A DNA stretch of 64,000 bases, from NCBI RefSeq assembly GCF_024734895.1, contig NZ_CP091430.1, positions 1,280,001 to 1,344,000 on the forward strand. The letters run 5' to 3'. The stretch is from Paenibacillus spongiae. GTDB lineage: Bacteria > Bacillota > Bacilli > Paenibacillales > Paenibacillaceae. The notes beneath the pieces are model-generated. The model saw nothing but the letters and a program-made list of their open reading frames with translations, did no database searches and was not told the origin of the DNA. Positions 36,440-46,028 of this stretch are shown piece by piece (position 1 is the stretch's first letter; every line of letters starts with the position of its first letter). Both the position numbers and the translations under genes were made by a program.

Positions 36440-37207
36440 AAGGGGATGACAGCCTGATAGGCTCATAATGGCATGAGTGGTTGATCAGCTGTTATAGACG
36501 TAAGTCGCTCGGGAAGAGTATACATTTCAGCTGCAGTCAGTCCGGATGTAAATGAGCGGTTATTGTAAGTCAGGGTAACGGACATAGGTTCCGTTATTTA
36601 TGAATTATTTTGGTTCTGGTGCATGTTGCGGACATGACAGCCGTTATTTGAGCTTGAACGACACAGAAACCCTGAATGATTAGCTAATAACGGAACTCAT
36701 GTCCGCAACAATCCGACAACGACGCGAATTTTACAAATAAGAGATCCAATGTCCGTAACGTGTTCGAATTAATGGGTTTGCAAGTGAGATTAGTGACAGG
36801 ACTAGCGTTCTGATCGTACATTCGCAACAGCAGTCACATGAAAGGGTTAGAGCTCGTAAGTAGAAGTATAGATAATTGCGCGGATGCTCTCTTCGGATAG
36901 GCGCCCATACGGGGGCGAGTTGGATGAACGTGTGCTGTCAGCAGGATGAATGAGAAGGACTGGCAATCAAGATCACTCAAGTTGCATAAGAGGCCGCAGG
37001 AGGGTTAGGGTTTATCAGAAGCGTGAGCAGTATGGGGAAATGGTGCCGGCGTGAGAGGAATGTTCAACCATTAATGTTATTTCCGCTTGCATTTCATGTG
37101 GAGCGGCTCCTGGCGATCTGTTACAATAAATGCAACAGAAGCTGGTAAATTTGTCTGACGCGGAGGTATGTGCCGCTGAAGGCAGCCGGCAAGGGAGACG
37201 AAAGACC
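36440..37207 (+). other. Gene-free region
   Basis: No frame with coding character or SD was seen. It holds the four-copy repeat at 36577-36758. The remainder has no recognised signal apart from a possible -10 near TACAATAAA (37121) before moeA. Confidence 0.6.
36577..36758 (+). repeat. Mirror-image four-copy intergenic repeat element
   Basis: A unit resembling TTGCGGACATRRGTTCCG plus TTATT occurs four times: plus strand at 36577-36599 and 36626-36648, minus strand at 36686-36708 and 36735-36758. Each same-strand pair is spaced 49 bases apart, so the whole forms an imperfect 182-bp inverted repeat. It has no coding content. Confidence 0.7.
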
Positions 37208-38508
37208 GTGGATGATTTGCAAGGGGCATCACGTTTTCACCGGCGTGCGATCAAAGTGGACGAGGCGCAGCGGCTCGTTCTTGAGGCGGCTGCGCCCGGC
37301 CGCCTAGAGACGGTGCCGCTCGGGCAGGCCAGTGGCAGACGGCTTGCTCAGTCGCTGTCTGCGACAAGCGACTGGCCGCCGTTCGCGCGCTCGGGATTGG
37401 ACGGCTATGCCATCCGAAGCGCGGATTCGGCGCAAGCATCGCCGAAGACTCCGGCGATGCTGCGCGTTGTAGGGACGGTCGCGGCTGGCAAGCTTGCCCA
37501 GGCGACCGTAGAGCCCGGCACGGCCGTCCGGATTATGACCGGCGGGGCGGTGCCGGAGGGGCCGATGCGGTCGTCATGCTGGAGCAGACCGCAGAGGCCC
37601 TTGAGGACGGGCGGCCGGCGGTGCTGGTCAAGCGCGCCGCCCTGCCCGGCCAGAACATCGCGCAGCCCGGCGAGGAATTCCGCCGCGGCAGCGCGATCGC
37701 GGCGCCCGGCACGCTGCTCCGGCCGGGCCACGCCGCGCTGCTCGGCACATTCGGCTATGCCGACGTGCCGGTGTATGCGCGCCCGCGCGTCGCGGTGCTC
37801 GCGACGGGCGCGGAGCTGCAGCCCGTCGAGGCGCCGCTCGCGCCGGGCTGCATCCGCGACAGCAACAGCGCCATGGTCGCGGCGCTGATTGAGCAGTGCG
37901 GCGGCCAGCCGATCCTGCTCGGCCGCCTGGAGGACGAGCCCGCAGCCGTCTCGGCCGCGCTTGCGGATGCGATGCGGCATGCCGATGTCATCGTCACGAC
38001 CGGAGGCGTATCTGTCGGCGATTATGACGTTATGGCGGCTATCATGCGCGGCATCGGTGAGGACCGCTCCGAAGCGCATGCGAATAAGCCGCTATTCGAT
38101 AAAGTGTCTATGCGGCCAGGGAGCCCGACATCGGCGGCCGTCATGAACGGCAAGCTGCTGTTTGCGCTGTCGGGCAATCCCGGCGCATGCTTCGTCGGCT
38201 TCGAGCTGTTCGTGCGTCCAGCCCTGCAGCGGCTGCAGGGCGTGGAAGCGGAGGCATCGCTTCCGGTTCAGGTCACCGCCAAGCTTGCCGCGGATTTCGA
38301 TAAAGGCAGTCCCCACGAGCGATTTGTGCGTACTCGCCTCTACGTTGACGGCGGCGTCCTCCATGCGGATCCGCTGGCTTTCGGCAAATCGAGCATGATG
38401 GCTTCAATACCTGACGCTGACGGGCTTATCCGCATTCCGGCAGGCGCAAGCGGTGCGGCAAGCGGAACGCTGGTCGAAGTCATTCTTCTTAATAATCGCT
38501 TACTGTGA
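37208..38508 (+). pseudogene. moeA: Molybdopterin molybdenumtransferase MoeA, frameshifted
   Basis: MoeA inserts molybdenum into adenylylated molybdopterin. The first part (VDEAQRLVLEAAAPGRLETVPL, WPPFARSGLDGYAI, GTAVRIMTGGAVPEG) and the second (VVMLEQTAEALE, GTFGYADVPVYARPRVAVLATGAEL, TTGGVSVGDYDVMAAIM, LFALSGNPGACFVGFELFVRP) are both well kept but lie in different frames. The join is at GGGG 37558-37561; five Gs would restore EGADAVVMLEQ. This is a one-base loss in a homopolymer, either a true mutation or a sequencing error. GTG 37208 with AGGGAG is the likely start. The rest of the gene is intact. Confidence 0.85.
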
Positions 38509-38614
38509 GGAAACGCTAAGCACGTGGTTTTCTTGAACGATACTAAGAATCATCAGGAACGTTACGCTTGTCGGTATAAACACGGGCATCCCATCTCATG
38601 GAGCGTACCGAAAT

Positions 38615-39331
38615 TTATGCCCGGTGGTTGACGACAAGGCCGGAGAGCTGCGACTGCATATAGGCTTCCATAGATGAACGGTAGGAAATAAGCGCTTCGA
38701 GGCCTGGGGCCATCGGGTTCAACAATTCGGTGAGCGGCATCCGGTCGTAACGATCCAGCGTCTGAACGAGGCAGGCGGCAATGCCGTCCGTCCGGCTCGC
38801 AATCAGGCTTCGAATATCATCGGGGCTATCTTCCAAGGCGGCTTGAAACGACTCGTCATGCAGCGCCCAACTGCCGTCCGGCAGCTCGGACAAGCCGATG
38901 CGCTCGTAACGGATACGGCTGAGCGCCTGACCGACCGCCTTTTTCAAGGATGGATCCAATACACCCTCTCCCGCATTATAAGCGGCATGCAAGCGATTCA
39001 TATGATAGACCAATGTCCGGATAGACGCCTCCGGTTCAAAAGGGGAGCCCTTCTGACCTGTACTGCGGGCCAGGCGGTCCTGATTCTTGAAGCGGTCGGC
39101 GGCACGTCTTAGCTGCCGGCTTTCCTCGAGCCAGACCGCAGCCGCATCGGCTGCTTCCTTCAGCGTCTGAAACACATGCCGGGGCAAGCCGCAGCCCGTA
39201 CCGCCATAGCTTTCATCCCGGAGCGATTCGGGGTCGTCCGTTAAATAAGGGTAATAAGCATAAGGCACAACATGAGAAATGCGATCGATCCTGCTGTTCC
39301 GGCTTAAGCCGGTCGTGGAGGGAACCTTCAT
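38615..39331 (-). CDS. Hypothetical protein, FliD C-terminal-like
   Basis: About 239 residues, no signal peptide and no membrane helix. I do not firmly recognise it. The C-terminal half (ALSRIRYERIGLSELPDGSWALHDESFQAALEDSPDDIRSLIAS) is like the flagellar cap FliD_C pattern of an IG-x-DG-x-L-x-D-x-x-F-x-A-L-x-x-x-P-D-x-V segment. The first 50 residues are Pro/Tyr/Ser-rich. Three ATGs in a row follow GGAGG; the third (39331) has the best spacing. No flagellar genes are nearby, so a role is open. Confidence 0.6.
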   Translation of the reverse strand: MKVPSTTGLSRNSRIDRISHVVPYAYYPYLTDDPESLRDESYGGTGCGLPRHVFQTLKEAADAAAVWLEESRQLRRAADRFKNQDRLARSTGQKGSPFEPEASIRTLVYHMNRLHAAYNAGEGVLDPSLKKAVGQALSRIRYERIGLSELPDGSWALHDESFQAALEDSPDDIRSLIASRTDGIAACLVQTLDRYDRMPLTELLNPMAPGLEALISYRSSMEAYMQSQLSGLVVNHRA

Positions 39332-39491
39332 CATCATTGCCTCCTTTTTCGCGAATCTATATTTTCCATTTTAAATACTTGCTTCCTTTATGTATATAAA
39401 ATGAGCACTCGCTGACCTGCACCCGGCGGAAAAGAGCCCGCACCTCGCAGAACGTTGATCACGATTCCTTGGGGCACAGGCTCGACGGACG

Positions 39492-39854
39492 TTAAATCAG
39501 CAGGAACAAGAATGCGATTAGAGCGAGATCGATTGCAAACGCTCTGCCGAATGGGAAAAACGGATTAAACGGGAATGCTTTCGTCTCGGCCTTCTCGGCT
39601 TTTTTGACGGATAAATTCTTCCCGGACTTACGCCCTTTCCTGCTTTCCTTGCCTTGCAGATAAGGCTTTTCGCCTTGATACTCGGAAGTTACGGGGCCGG
39701 TCTCATCTTCCCCGTAGCCTTCGTTCAGGTAGACGCGTCCATCCCTGCAGCTTGTTATGATGCCGACATGTCGATTCCCGTCTTTCGTAACGATACATAC
39801 CGGCATGCCGCGAAAATTATGAATATGCTCCTCTTGGAGCGGAATTGGTTCCAT
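39492..39854 (-). CDS. Hypothetical protein with C-terminal membrane segment
   Basis: About 120 residues. The N-terminus (HNFRGMPVCIVTKDGNRHVGIITSCRDGRVYLNEG) looks like a small SH3/Sm-like beta fold. A Lys-rich middle follows, and the C-terminus is one hydrophobic helix (FAIDLALIAFLFLLI). GGAGGAGGTG at 8 bases from ATG 39854 fixes the start. It is divergent from the YwmB-like gene. Function unknown. Confidence 0.65.
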   Translation of the reverse strand: MEPIPLQEEHIHNFRGMPVCIVTKDGNRHVGIITSCRDGRVYLNEGYGEDETGPVTSEYQGEKPYLQGKESRKGRKSGKNLSVKKAEKAETKAFPFNPFFPFGRAFAIDLALIAFLFLLI

Positions 39855-39982
39855 TCGTCGCTGACACCTCCTCCATGGTCTAGTAAGCAATATATTCACC
39901 TAGAGGCGGATGGGTATGGATATATACCCAATTCGCGTTTGTTTGACGCGTAAAATGACGAAGGATTTGAGGTGGGAGAGCG

Positions 39983-40804
39983 GTGCCTCGGACAGTAGAG
40001 ACGAAGAGACCCCGTATCCGGAAGCAGACGGGTACCTTATTGGCTGTCATCATGCTGCTCGCTTTGGCGGGTTACGCGCTGTGGAGCGGCAAGACAACAA
40101 CCGGAACTACAGAGCCTTCTGACGGCGAATCAGCGATTCAGCATGATTTTTCTGCGGTATGGACATGGATGGAGCCGGAGCTGACAGGCGGTTCGGAGCG
40201 GGGGGACTGGTCCTTCCGGTTCAATGGGCGATGGACGATGGAACAGGCCAATGAAGCGGCGGCTCTACTTGAGCTGACGCTTGAGCCATCGCAAGACCAT
40301 GCTGCCGGTTCCGGTGAAGCCGTCTATCGCGGGGAGCTTGAACTCGCGGACTATACGCTCAGGATGTTGCTGCAGATTGACAGCGGGACAGAATCCGCGG
40401 ATGGCGGAGCCGGAACCTCTCCGTCAGGTGACGCCGTCCTGCTTCTTCAATTCCCCGAAGGCAGTCTGCGATCGCAGATTCAAGAAGCGGTGGCGAAGGT
40501 CGAACAAGCTGTGAGAAGAGCGAACGCGCAGTATGAAGGCAGCTTTGCCGTCCGCGGAGAGCCGAAGGACAAGGCTGCAACGAAGCGGATTACAAGGAAG
40601 GCTGCCGCTGCTGTACAAGAAGATTACGACGACGGACATACGGCCAGTATTGCTTATGCGAGCCAGAAGCTGAAGACCTCCGTCATGAGCGGCGGCAAGC
40701 GGATCAATCTGCAGATCGCCGGGGTGAACGGAGCCCCCGGCACGCAGCCTCAAATCATCGTCGGGGTACCGCTTATAACCGGCGACTACCTGGAACAGGA
40801 TTAG
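39983..40804 (+). CDS. YwmB-like secreted protein
   Basis: A 273-residue protein with a basic N-terminus and one membrane or signal segment (TGTLLAVIMLLALAGYALWSG). The rest resembles the YwmB family (DUF1779): a helix-sheet domain and the C-terminal GKRINLQIAGVNG...IIVGVPLITGDY, close to the family ending GTPIITxEY. YwmB has no firmly known role. The start is GTG with GGTGGGAG just upstream. It is monocistronic, upstream of zwf. Confidence 0.65.
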   Translation: MPRTVETKRPRIRKQTGTLLAVIMLLALAGYALWSGKTTTGTTEPSDGESAIQHDFSAVWTWMEPELTGGSERGDWSFRFNGRWTMEQANEAAALLELTLEPSQDHAAGSGEAVYRGELELADYTLRMLLQIDSGTESADGGAGTSPSGDAVLLLQFPEGSLRSQIQEAVAKVEQAVRRANAQYEGSFAVRGEPKDKAATKRITRKAAAAVQEDYDDGHTASIAYASQKLKTSVMSGGKRINLQIAGVNGAPGTQPQIIVGVPLITGDYLEQD

Positions 40805-40944
40805 CGATTGTTGGCCGTTTGATTAGATTTTTTTATGGTTCGATGAATAGCATCTGGACGGTCAATATGCTAAACTACATAACATGATTGTTGCATATTC
40901 GGGTATACCGAACCTATACAAATCCATTATGAAAGAATGAGGGA

Positions 40945-42501
40945 ATGACCCAAGTGAGCAAACAAGAATCGATCGCCGCAGCGGGAGCGGTATATTACTT
41001 GTTCGGAGCAACAGGTGATCTGGCGCGACGGAAGCTGTTTCCCGCGCTGTTCAATTTGTATAAGGAAGGCAAACTGGCGGAGGATTTCGCGGTGGTCGGA
41101 CTTGCCCGCAGACCCCGTACGAACGAGCAATTCCGCGCGGACGTATACGAATCCATCGGCGAGTTCAGCCGTCACAAATCGGATGACGCGGAGCAATGGA
41201 ACAAGTTCGCCGAGCACTTCGTATACATGTCGCTCGATATTAATAATGTAGACGGTTTCCGCGAGCTGAGCCGGCTGACGGAAGAGCTTGATGCGAAATT
41301 CGGCATCCCCGGGAACCGGCTGTTCTACTTGGCGCTCGCGCCGGAGCTGTTCGGCCCTGTATCTTTCAATCTCCGCGACGGCGGTCTGTTAGAAAGCCGT
41401 GGCTGGAAGCGCCTGGTAATCGAGAAGCCGTTCGGTTATGACCTCGAATCCGCGCGCAAGCTGAACGAGCAGCTTAGCCAAGTGTTCAAGGAGAATGAGA
41501 TTTTCCGTATCGATCACTATCTCGGCAAGGAAATGGTTCAGAATATTGAAGTCATCCGGTTTGCGAATGCCTTCTTCGAGCCATTGTGGAATAATAAACA
41601 TATCGCTAACGTTCAGATCACGCTATCGGAGACGGTCGGCGTCGAAGAACGCGGCGGTTATTACGATAAATCCGGCGCACTTCGCGACATGGCGCAGAAT
41701 CATATGCTGCAGATGCTTGCCATGATCGCGATGGAGCCGCCTAGCCGCCTGCATCCGGAGGATATCCGCGACGAGAAGGTGAAGGCGCTTCGTTCGCTCC
41801 GTCCTTATCCGACGAGCGATGAAGTAGCGAAGCACGTCGTGCGCGGGCAGTATACGGAAGGCTCCCTGAAGGGCAAGCCGCTGCCAGGCTACCGCCAAGA
41901 GGATTCGGTTTCTCCGGATTCGGTAACCGAGACTTATTTTGCGGCACGCGTATTCGTGGATAATTTCCGCTGGGCCGGCGTTCCGTTCTATCTCCGTACG
42001 GGTAAGCGGCTGCCTGTCAAGACGACGGAGGTCGTCATCGAGTTCAAGAATGTACCGGATAACGTCCTATTCGCGAACCGTCACGATTTGTCACCGAATC
42101 TGCTCGTCATTCGGGTTAACCCGATGGAAGGCATCTATATCAAGATCAATGCCAAGAAGCCGGGCTCGGACAATATCGTACAGCCAGTGTCGATGGAATT
42201 TTGCCAAAGCTGCCAGATCGGCTTGAATACACCGGAAGCGTACGAGCGTCTGATCTACGATGCGGCGCGCGGCGAATCCACGTACTTCACCCGCTGGGAT
42301 GAAGTGGCGCAGGCTTGGTCGTTCGTAGACCGTATTGCCGAGGCGTGGCGGGAAGACAGCTCCAAGCTGCATAATTATGCAGCGGGTTCATGGGGGCCGG
42401 CAAGAACGGACGAGCTGCTGGCGGAAGACGGCTTCCATTGGTGGCCGGTGAACGGACAGGACGAGGATAACGTGATCTGGATTTCGGGGAACGGTAAGTA
42501 A
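40945..42501 (+). CDS. zwf: Glucose-6-phosphate 1-dehydrogenase
   Basis: The 518-residue enzyme oxidises glucose-6-phosphate to 6-phosphogluconolactone with NADP, the entry to the oxidative pentose phosphate pathway. The NADP motif FGATGDLARRKLFPAL is at 20-35 and the active-site RIDHYLGKE at 188-196, with the catalytic His191 environment intact. Length and spacing are normal for the family. It is probably monocistronic. Confidence 0.96.
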   Translation: MTQVSKQESIAAAGAVYYLFGATGDLARRKLFPALFNLYKEGKLAEDFAVVGLARRPRTNEQFRADVYESIGEFSRHKSDDAEQWNKFAEHFVYMSLDINNVDGFRELSRLTEELDAKFGIPGNRLFYLALAPELFGPVSFNLRDGGLLESRGWKRLVIEKPFGYDLESARKLNEQLSQVFKENEIFRIDHYLGKEMVQNIEVIRFANAFFEPLWNNKHIANVQITLSETVGVEERGGYYDKSGALRDMAQNHMLQMLAMIAMEPPSRLHPEDIRDEKVKALRSLRPYPTSDEVAKHVVRGQYTEGSLKGKPLPGYRQEDSVSPDSVTETYFAARVFVDNFRWAGVPFYLRTGKRLPVKTTEVVIEFKNVPDNVLFANRHDLSPNLLVIRVNPMEGIYIKINAKKPGSDNIVQPVSMEFCQSCQIGLNTPEAYERLIYDAARGESTYFTRWDEVAQAWSFVDRIAEAWREDSSKLHNYAAGSWGPARTDELLAEDGFHWWPVNGQDEDNVIWISGNGK

Positions 42502-42603
42502 ATCCATATTCACCTTTTCGCATATCCTAATAGGAAACGAATGAGCCGCGGCGGTCGGAATGCTCCGAACCGTCAGGCATGCATTTAACGAAGGGACTTT
42601 ACC

Positions 42604-44187
42604 ATGAGCAAAACGTTAACAGATGAACTGAAACGAGAAGTGGAGAAACGGCGGACCTTCGCCATCATCTCTCACCCGGATGCGGGAAAAACGACGCTGA
42701 CCGAGAAGCTGCTGCTCTTCGGCGGCGCGATCCGCGAGGCGGGTTCGGTCAAGGCGCGCAAAGCTAGCCGTCATGCAACATCAGACTGGATGGAGATCGA
42801 GAAGCAGCGGGGGATCTCCGTTACTTCATCGGTCATGCAGTTCGATTATTCCGGACACCGCATTAATATTCTGGATACGCCCGGTCACCAGGACTTCAGT
42901 GAAGACACGTACCGGACGTTAACCGCTGCAGATAGCGCGGTTATGCTGATCGACGTCGCCAAAGGCGTCGAGGCGCAGACCATCAAGCTGTTCCAGGTCT
43001 GCAGCAAGCGGGGAATCCCTATTTTCACCTTCATTAACAAGCTCGACCGTGAAGGACGCAGCCCTTTCGAGCTGATGGAAGAGATTGAACAGGTGCTCGG
43101 TATACGCTCGGTTCCGATGAACTGGCCGATCGGTATGGGACGCGAGCTGTGCGGCGTATATGACCGGATGAACAATCAGGTGGAGCTGTTCCAGGGCAAC
43201 GACCATTCCAAGATCGAAGTACGCAAGGTCGAGGACTACAGAGACCCGATCATTCGCGAGATGGCGGGCGAATACTTGCACGAGCAGCTTATTCAAGATT
43301 TGGAGCTGCTTGACGTTGCAGGCGATCCGTTCGATTTCGATAAAGTTCGGGCCGGCGAATTGAGTCCGGTATTCTTCGGCAGCGCGGTGAATAACTTTGG
43401 CGTACAGACATTCCTTGAGAACTTTCTCAAGCTTGCGCCGCAGCCGACTTCCCGCATGAGCATAAACGGGGAAATCGAGCCGACGAACGAGAAGTTCTCC
43501 GGCTACATCTTCAAGATCCAAGCGAACATGAACCCTGCTCACCGCGACCGGATTGCGTTTATGCGGATCTGCTCGGGCCGTTTCGACCGGGGAATGAGCG
43601 TGAAGCATGTACGGGCAGGCAAGGATATCAAGCTGTCCCAACCTCAGCAGTTTCTGGCGCAGGATCGCGATATTATCGAATCGGCATATCCAGGCGACAT
43701 CGTCGGTTTGTTCGACCCGGGCATATTCCGGATCGGCGACTCGCTGGCGCAAGGCAGTGAAATTATTTTCGATGAGCTGCCGACATTCTCGCCTGAGCTG
43801 TTCGCGAAGGTAACGGTGAAGAATGCGCTTAAGCATAAGCAGTATCAGAAGGGGATCGATCAGCTGACCGAGGAAGGCACGATCCAGGTGTTCCGCACGA
43901 CGAGCTTCGACGATACGATTCTCGGCGTTGTAGGGCAGCTGCAGTTCGAAGTATTCGAATACCGGATGCGCGCCGAGTACGGCGTCGAAATCCAATTGCA
44001 GCGGATGCCGTTCCAATTCGCCCGCTGGATTGTAGATGATAAAATCGATCCGACCAAGTACCGGATTAACTCCACGCTTGTTAAAGACAAGAAGGAAAAC
44101 TACGTGGCTTTGTTCGAGAACGAGTACGCGATGCGAACCGCTATGGAGAAGAATCCATCGTCCAAGTTTTTGGAGATGGCACCGTAA
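42604..44187 (+). CDS. prfC: Peptide chain release factor 3
   Basis: A 527-residue translational GTPase that recycles RF1/RF2 from the ribosome. GTPase motifs are G1 SHPDAGKT (23-30), G2 region with QRGISVTSSVMQF, G3 DTPGHQDF, and G4 NKLDRE. The RF3-specific C-terminal domain with VVGQLQFEVFEYRMRAEYG is present. An RF3 gene is common but not universal in Firmicutes. The gene is flanked by a strong terminator. Confidence 0.95.
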   Translation: MSKTLTDELKREVEKRRTFAIISHPDAGKTTLTEKLLLFGGAIREAGSVKARKASRHATSDWMEIEKQRGISVTSSVMQFDYSGHRINILDTPGHQDFSEDTYRTLTAADSAVMLIDVAKGVEAQTIKLFQVCSKRGIPIFTFINKLDREGRSPFELMEEIEQVLGIRSVPMNWPIGMGRELCGVYDRMNNQVELFQGNDHSKIEVRKVEDYRDPIIREMAGEYLHEQLIQDLELLDVAGDPFDFDKVRAGELSPVFFGSAVNNFGVQTFLENFLKLAPQPTSRMSINGEIEPTNEKFSGYIFKIQANMNPAHRDRIAFMRICSGRFDRGMSVKHVRAGKDIKLSQPQQFLAQDRDIIESAYPGDIVGLFDPGIFRIGDSLAQGSEIIFDELPTFSPELFAKVTVKNALKHKQYQKGIDQLTEEGTIQVFRTTSFDDTILGVVGQLQFEVFEYRMRAEYGVEIQLQRMPFQFARWIVDDKIDPTKYRINSTLVKDKKENYVALFENEYAMRTAMEKNPSSKFLEMAP

Positions 44188-44194
44188 CTCATAT

Positions 44195-44235
44195 ATGACG
44201 TACAAACTGGCAACAGTTTTGTGCGTCATTTTTCT
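44195..44235 (+). terminator. Terminator of prfC
   Basis: ATGACGTACAAACTG (44195-44209) pairs CAGTTTTGTGCGTCAT (44214-44229) with a GCAA loop, followed by TTTTTC. Confidence 0.9.
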
Positions 44236-44239
44236 TTTT

Positions 44240-44530
44240 AAACTCAGGCTGGATGCGGATGGCGACAATCTTCCACGGCGGCAGCAGTAGCTGTCGAGTG
44301 AGTTTTATGGCAACCCCGCCGTTGTAACGCCGAAAAACGCGTTGCAACCATCGCGGGGAGAGGCGCGCAAAGTTGTAAGGCCGTTTATGGGACTTACGGA
44401 GGGGACGTAACATGGGACAGCTTGATAGCCGAAGAGGCAATTAGCGCCTGTATTAATGGCACGGTTGAGAAGGAAACTAGAATATCACACACCACACACC
44501 TTGCTCTCAAAAACAGATAAATTCATTACA
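44240..44530 (+). other. Gene-free gap after prfC
   Basis: I see no coding frame or recognised signal here. Small GC-rich complementary segments exist near 44330 but no clear structure. Confidence 0.5.
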
Positions 44531-44532
44531 TG

Positions 44533-44592
44533 AAAAAACCGTTCCTTTCGTAATGGCGGGGTGCACCTCCACTTACGAGAGAACGGTTTTTT
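44533..44592 (-). terminator. Bidirectional terminator between prfC and the DUF445 genes
   Basis: AAAAAACCGTTC (44533-44544) pairs GAACGGTTTTTT (44581-44592), with an inner stem CTTTCGTAA/TTACGAGAG and GGTGCACC. It has A and T tracts on both sides and suits both converging units. Confidence 0.88.
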
Positions 44593-44680
44593 ATCACGAT
44601 CCACATCCCGTAGGAGTGATCCCGAAAGTCATCGAAGATGACGTTTCGGGTTTTCGGGCCCGCCTTCAGGCTAGTCCGCC

Positions 44681-46021
44681 TCAGCGGCCGAAAGCTTGCA
44701 GGATCGGCTCGTAGATGCCGTGCAGCAGCCCGTACAAGAGGGCGCCGATTCCGGCCCCGACCAAGGAGCCGTTGATCCGGATCCGGCTCAAGTCCTCGCC
44801 TACCTTATCTTCAATGAAGGCGATCAATCGCTTCTCGGTGAATGCATCCAGCGTGTCCCGGACAATTTGGCCGATCAGGCGGTGCTCGGTATCGATCACT
44901 TTATTGAGGAAAAGCTTGATATACCGTTCAATCCACGCTTTCTTGCTCTCGTCCTGCTTGAACTGTTCCCAGTAATCCTCAATGAAGCCGCCGACCCATT
45001 CCCGTAATCCGGCTAATCCCGAGCTAACGGTTTCTGTGCCGAAGGTGCCGTCTTCCTGCACTTCTTCCGGCAGCTTGTTCAGCGATGCAAGCAGCGCCTC
45101 AATCGAAGGAGTGAACGATACGCGCTCCAGCACCTCCAGCTTCCATGATTCAACCGTTGCCGATAAGTCTGGCCGCTGGCCAAGGTCTTCGGCGAGACGG
45201 CGAAGCATATCGATGAGCAGAATCCTCAGCTCATGATCATGGCTGCGCAGATCGTTCACGAGCTGGACCAAATCGCGATAGAGCACTTCGGCTGCATCAT
45301 CCAAATTAAGGGCATCGGATTCTTCCGCGAAGATGGACGCTGCTTTTTTGAGAAAGCGGGTTATGGCACTCCCTTGGTTGAGCTGTTTCTCGTGCTCATT
45401 GCGGAGCAGCTGCAGAATGAAATCTTTGGTGGCCGGCGTATCTGCCCGCAGGGCGATCTGATCGACAAGCCGATCCAGCCAGAGGTGAATATTGCCGTGA
45501 TCGAGAACGGCCTGTAACGCTTTTCCTGCATAGGGCGTGATGTCCTTGCGCTTGAGCAGCTGCTTCAGCTGTTCGTCCCAATCTCTCGAGGTTTTGGAGA
45601 AATCAAGCTGCTTCAACAGACTGGCGACCCACTTCCAGCCCTGCTGAGCCAATGCCCCCCGCGGGAACCGGTCATCGAGCCATTCTATGACCGTATTCAT
45701 AATAGAGGCTTCTTCGAGTTTCTCCTTCAGCCTCTCAGGCGGAAGAAGCTGCGTTTCGACCATTGTGACGACTCCGTCGATCAATTTCACGCGGTTGCGC
45801 GGGATGATCGCCGTATGCTTGCCGGGAATGCCCAGCGGATGCCGGAACAGCGCCGTGACGGCATACCAGTCGGCTAAGCCGCCCACCACTCCCGCTTCCG
45901 TCATATAGAACAACAGACGCGTCCACCAGACTTCCGGATATAGATAAAGAGTGATGGACGATCCGATGAAGCAAAGGGCGACAGCGAGTAAAATAAGGTC
46001 TGCTCTTCGTTTGTGCGTCAC
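44681..46021 (-). CDS. DUF445 membrane protein, copy 2 of the pair
   Basis: About 446 residues. The N-terminus has two hydrophobic segments (LILLAVALCFIGSSITLYL and LLFYMTEAGVVGGLADWYAVTALFRHPLGIPG), the latter the DUF445 signature. A long helical region and a final membrane segment (LVGAGIGALLYGLLHGIYEP) follow. The start is GTG. Members have no established function; the fold suggests a membrane-anchored helical protein. It follows a paralogue by 7 bases, so they form an operon. Confidence 0.85.
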   Translation of the reverse strand: MTHKRRADLILLAVALCFIGSSITLYLYPEVWWTRLLFYMTEAGVVGGLADWYAVTALFRHPLGIPGKHTAIIPRNRVKLIDGVVTMVETQLLPPERLKEKLEEASIMNTVIEWLDDRFPRGALAQQGWKWVASLLKQLDFSKTSRDWDEQLKQLLKRKDITPYAGKALQAVLDHGNIHLWLDRLVDQIALRADTPATKDFILQLLRNEHEKQLNQGSAITRFLKKAASIFAEESDALNLDDAAEVLYRDLVQLVNDLRSHDHELRILLIDMLRRLAEDLGQRPDLSATVESWKLEVLERVSFTPSIEALLASLNKLPEEVQEDGTFGTETVSSGLAGLREWVGGFIEDYWEQFKQDESKKAWIERYIKLFLNKVIDTEHRLIGQIVRDTLDAFTEKRLIAFIEDKVGEDLSRIRINGSLVGAGIGALLYGLLHGIYEPILQAFGR

Positions 46022-46028
46022 TTGTCCG

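Noticed and set aside
35992..36468. 158-codon plus-strand frame of Arg/Trp-Pro-Asp repeats and matching minus-strand frames of the tract
   Set aside because: They are products of the 9-base repeat in other frames, with no SD, while the strict Gly-every-third pattern fits only one frame.
36577..36758. CRISPR array for the four-copy repeat
   Set aside because: Copies are in both orientations and only four, without regular spacers or cas genes.
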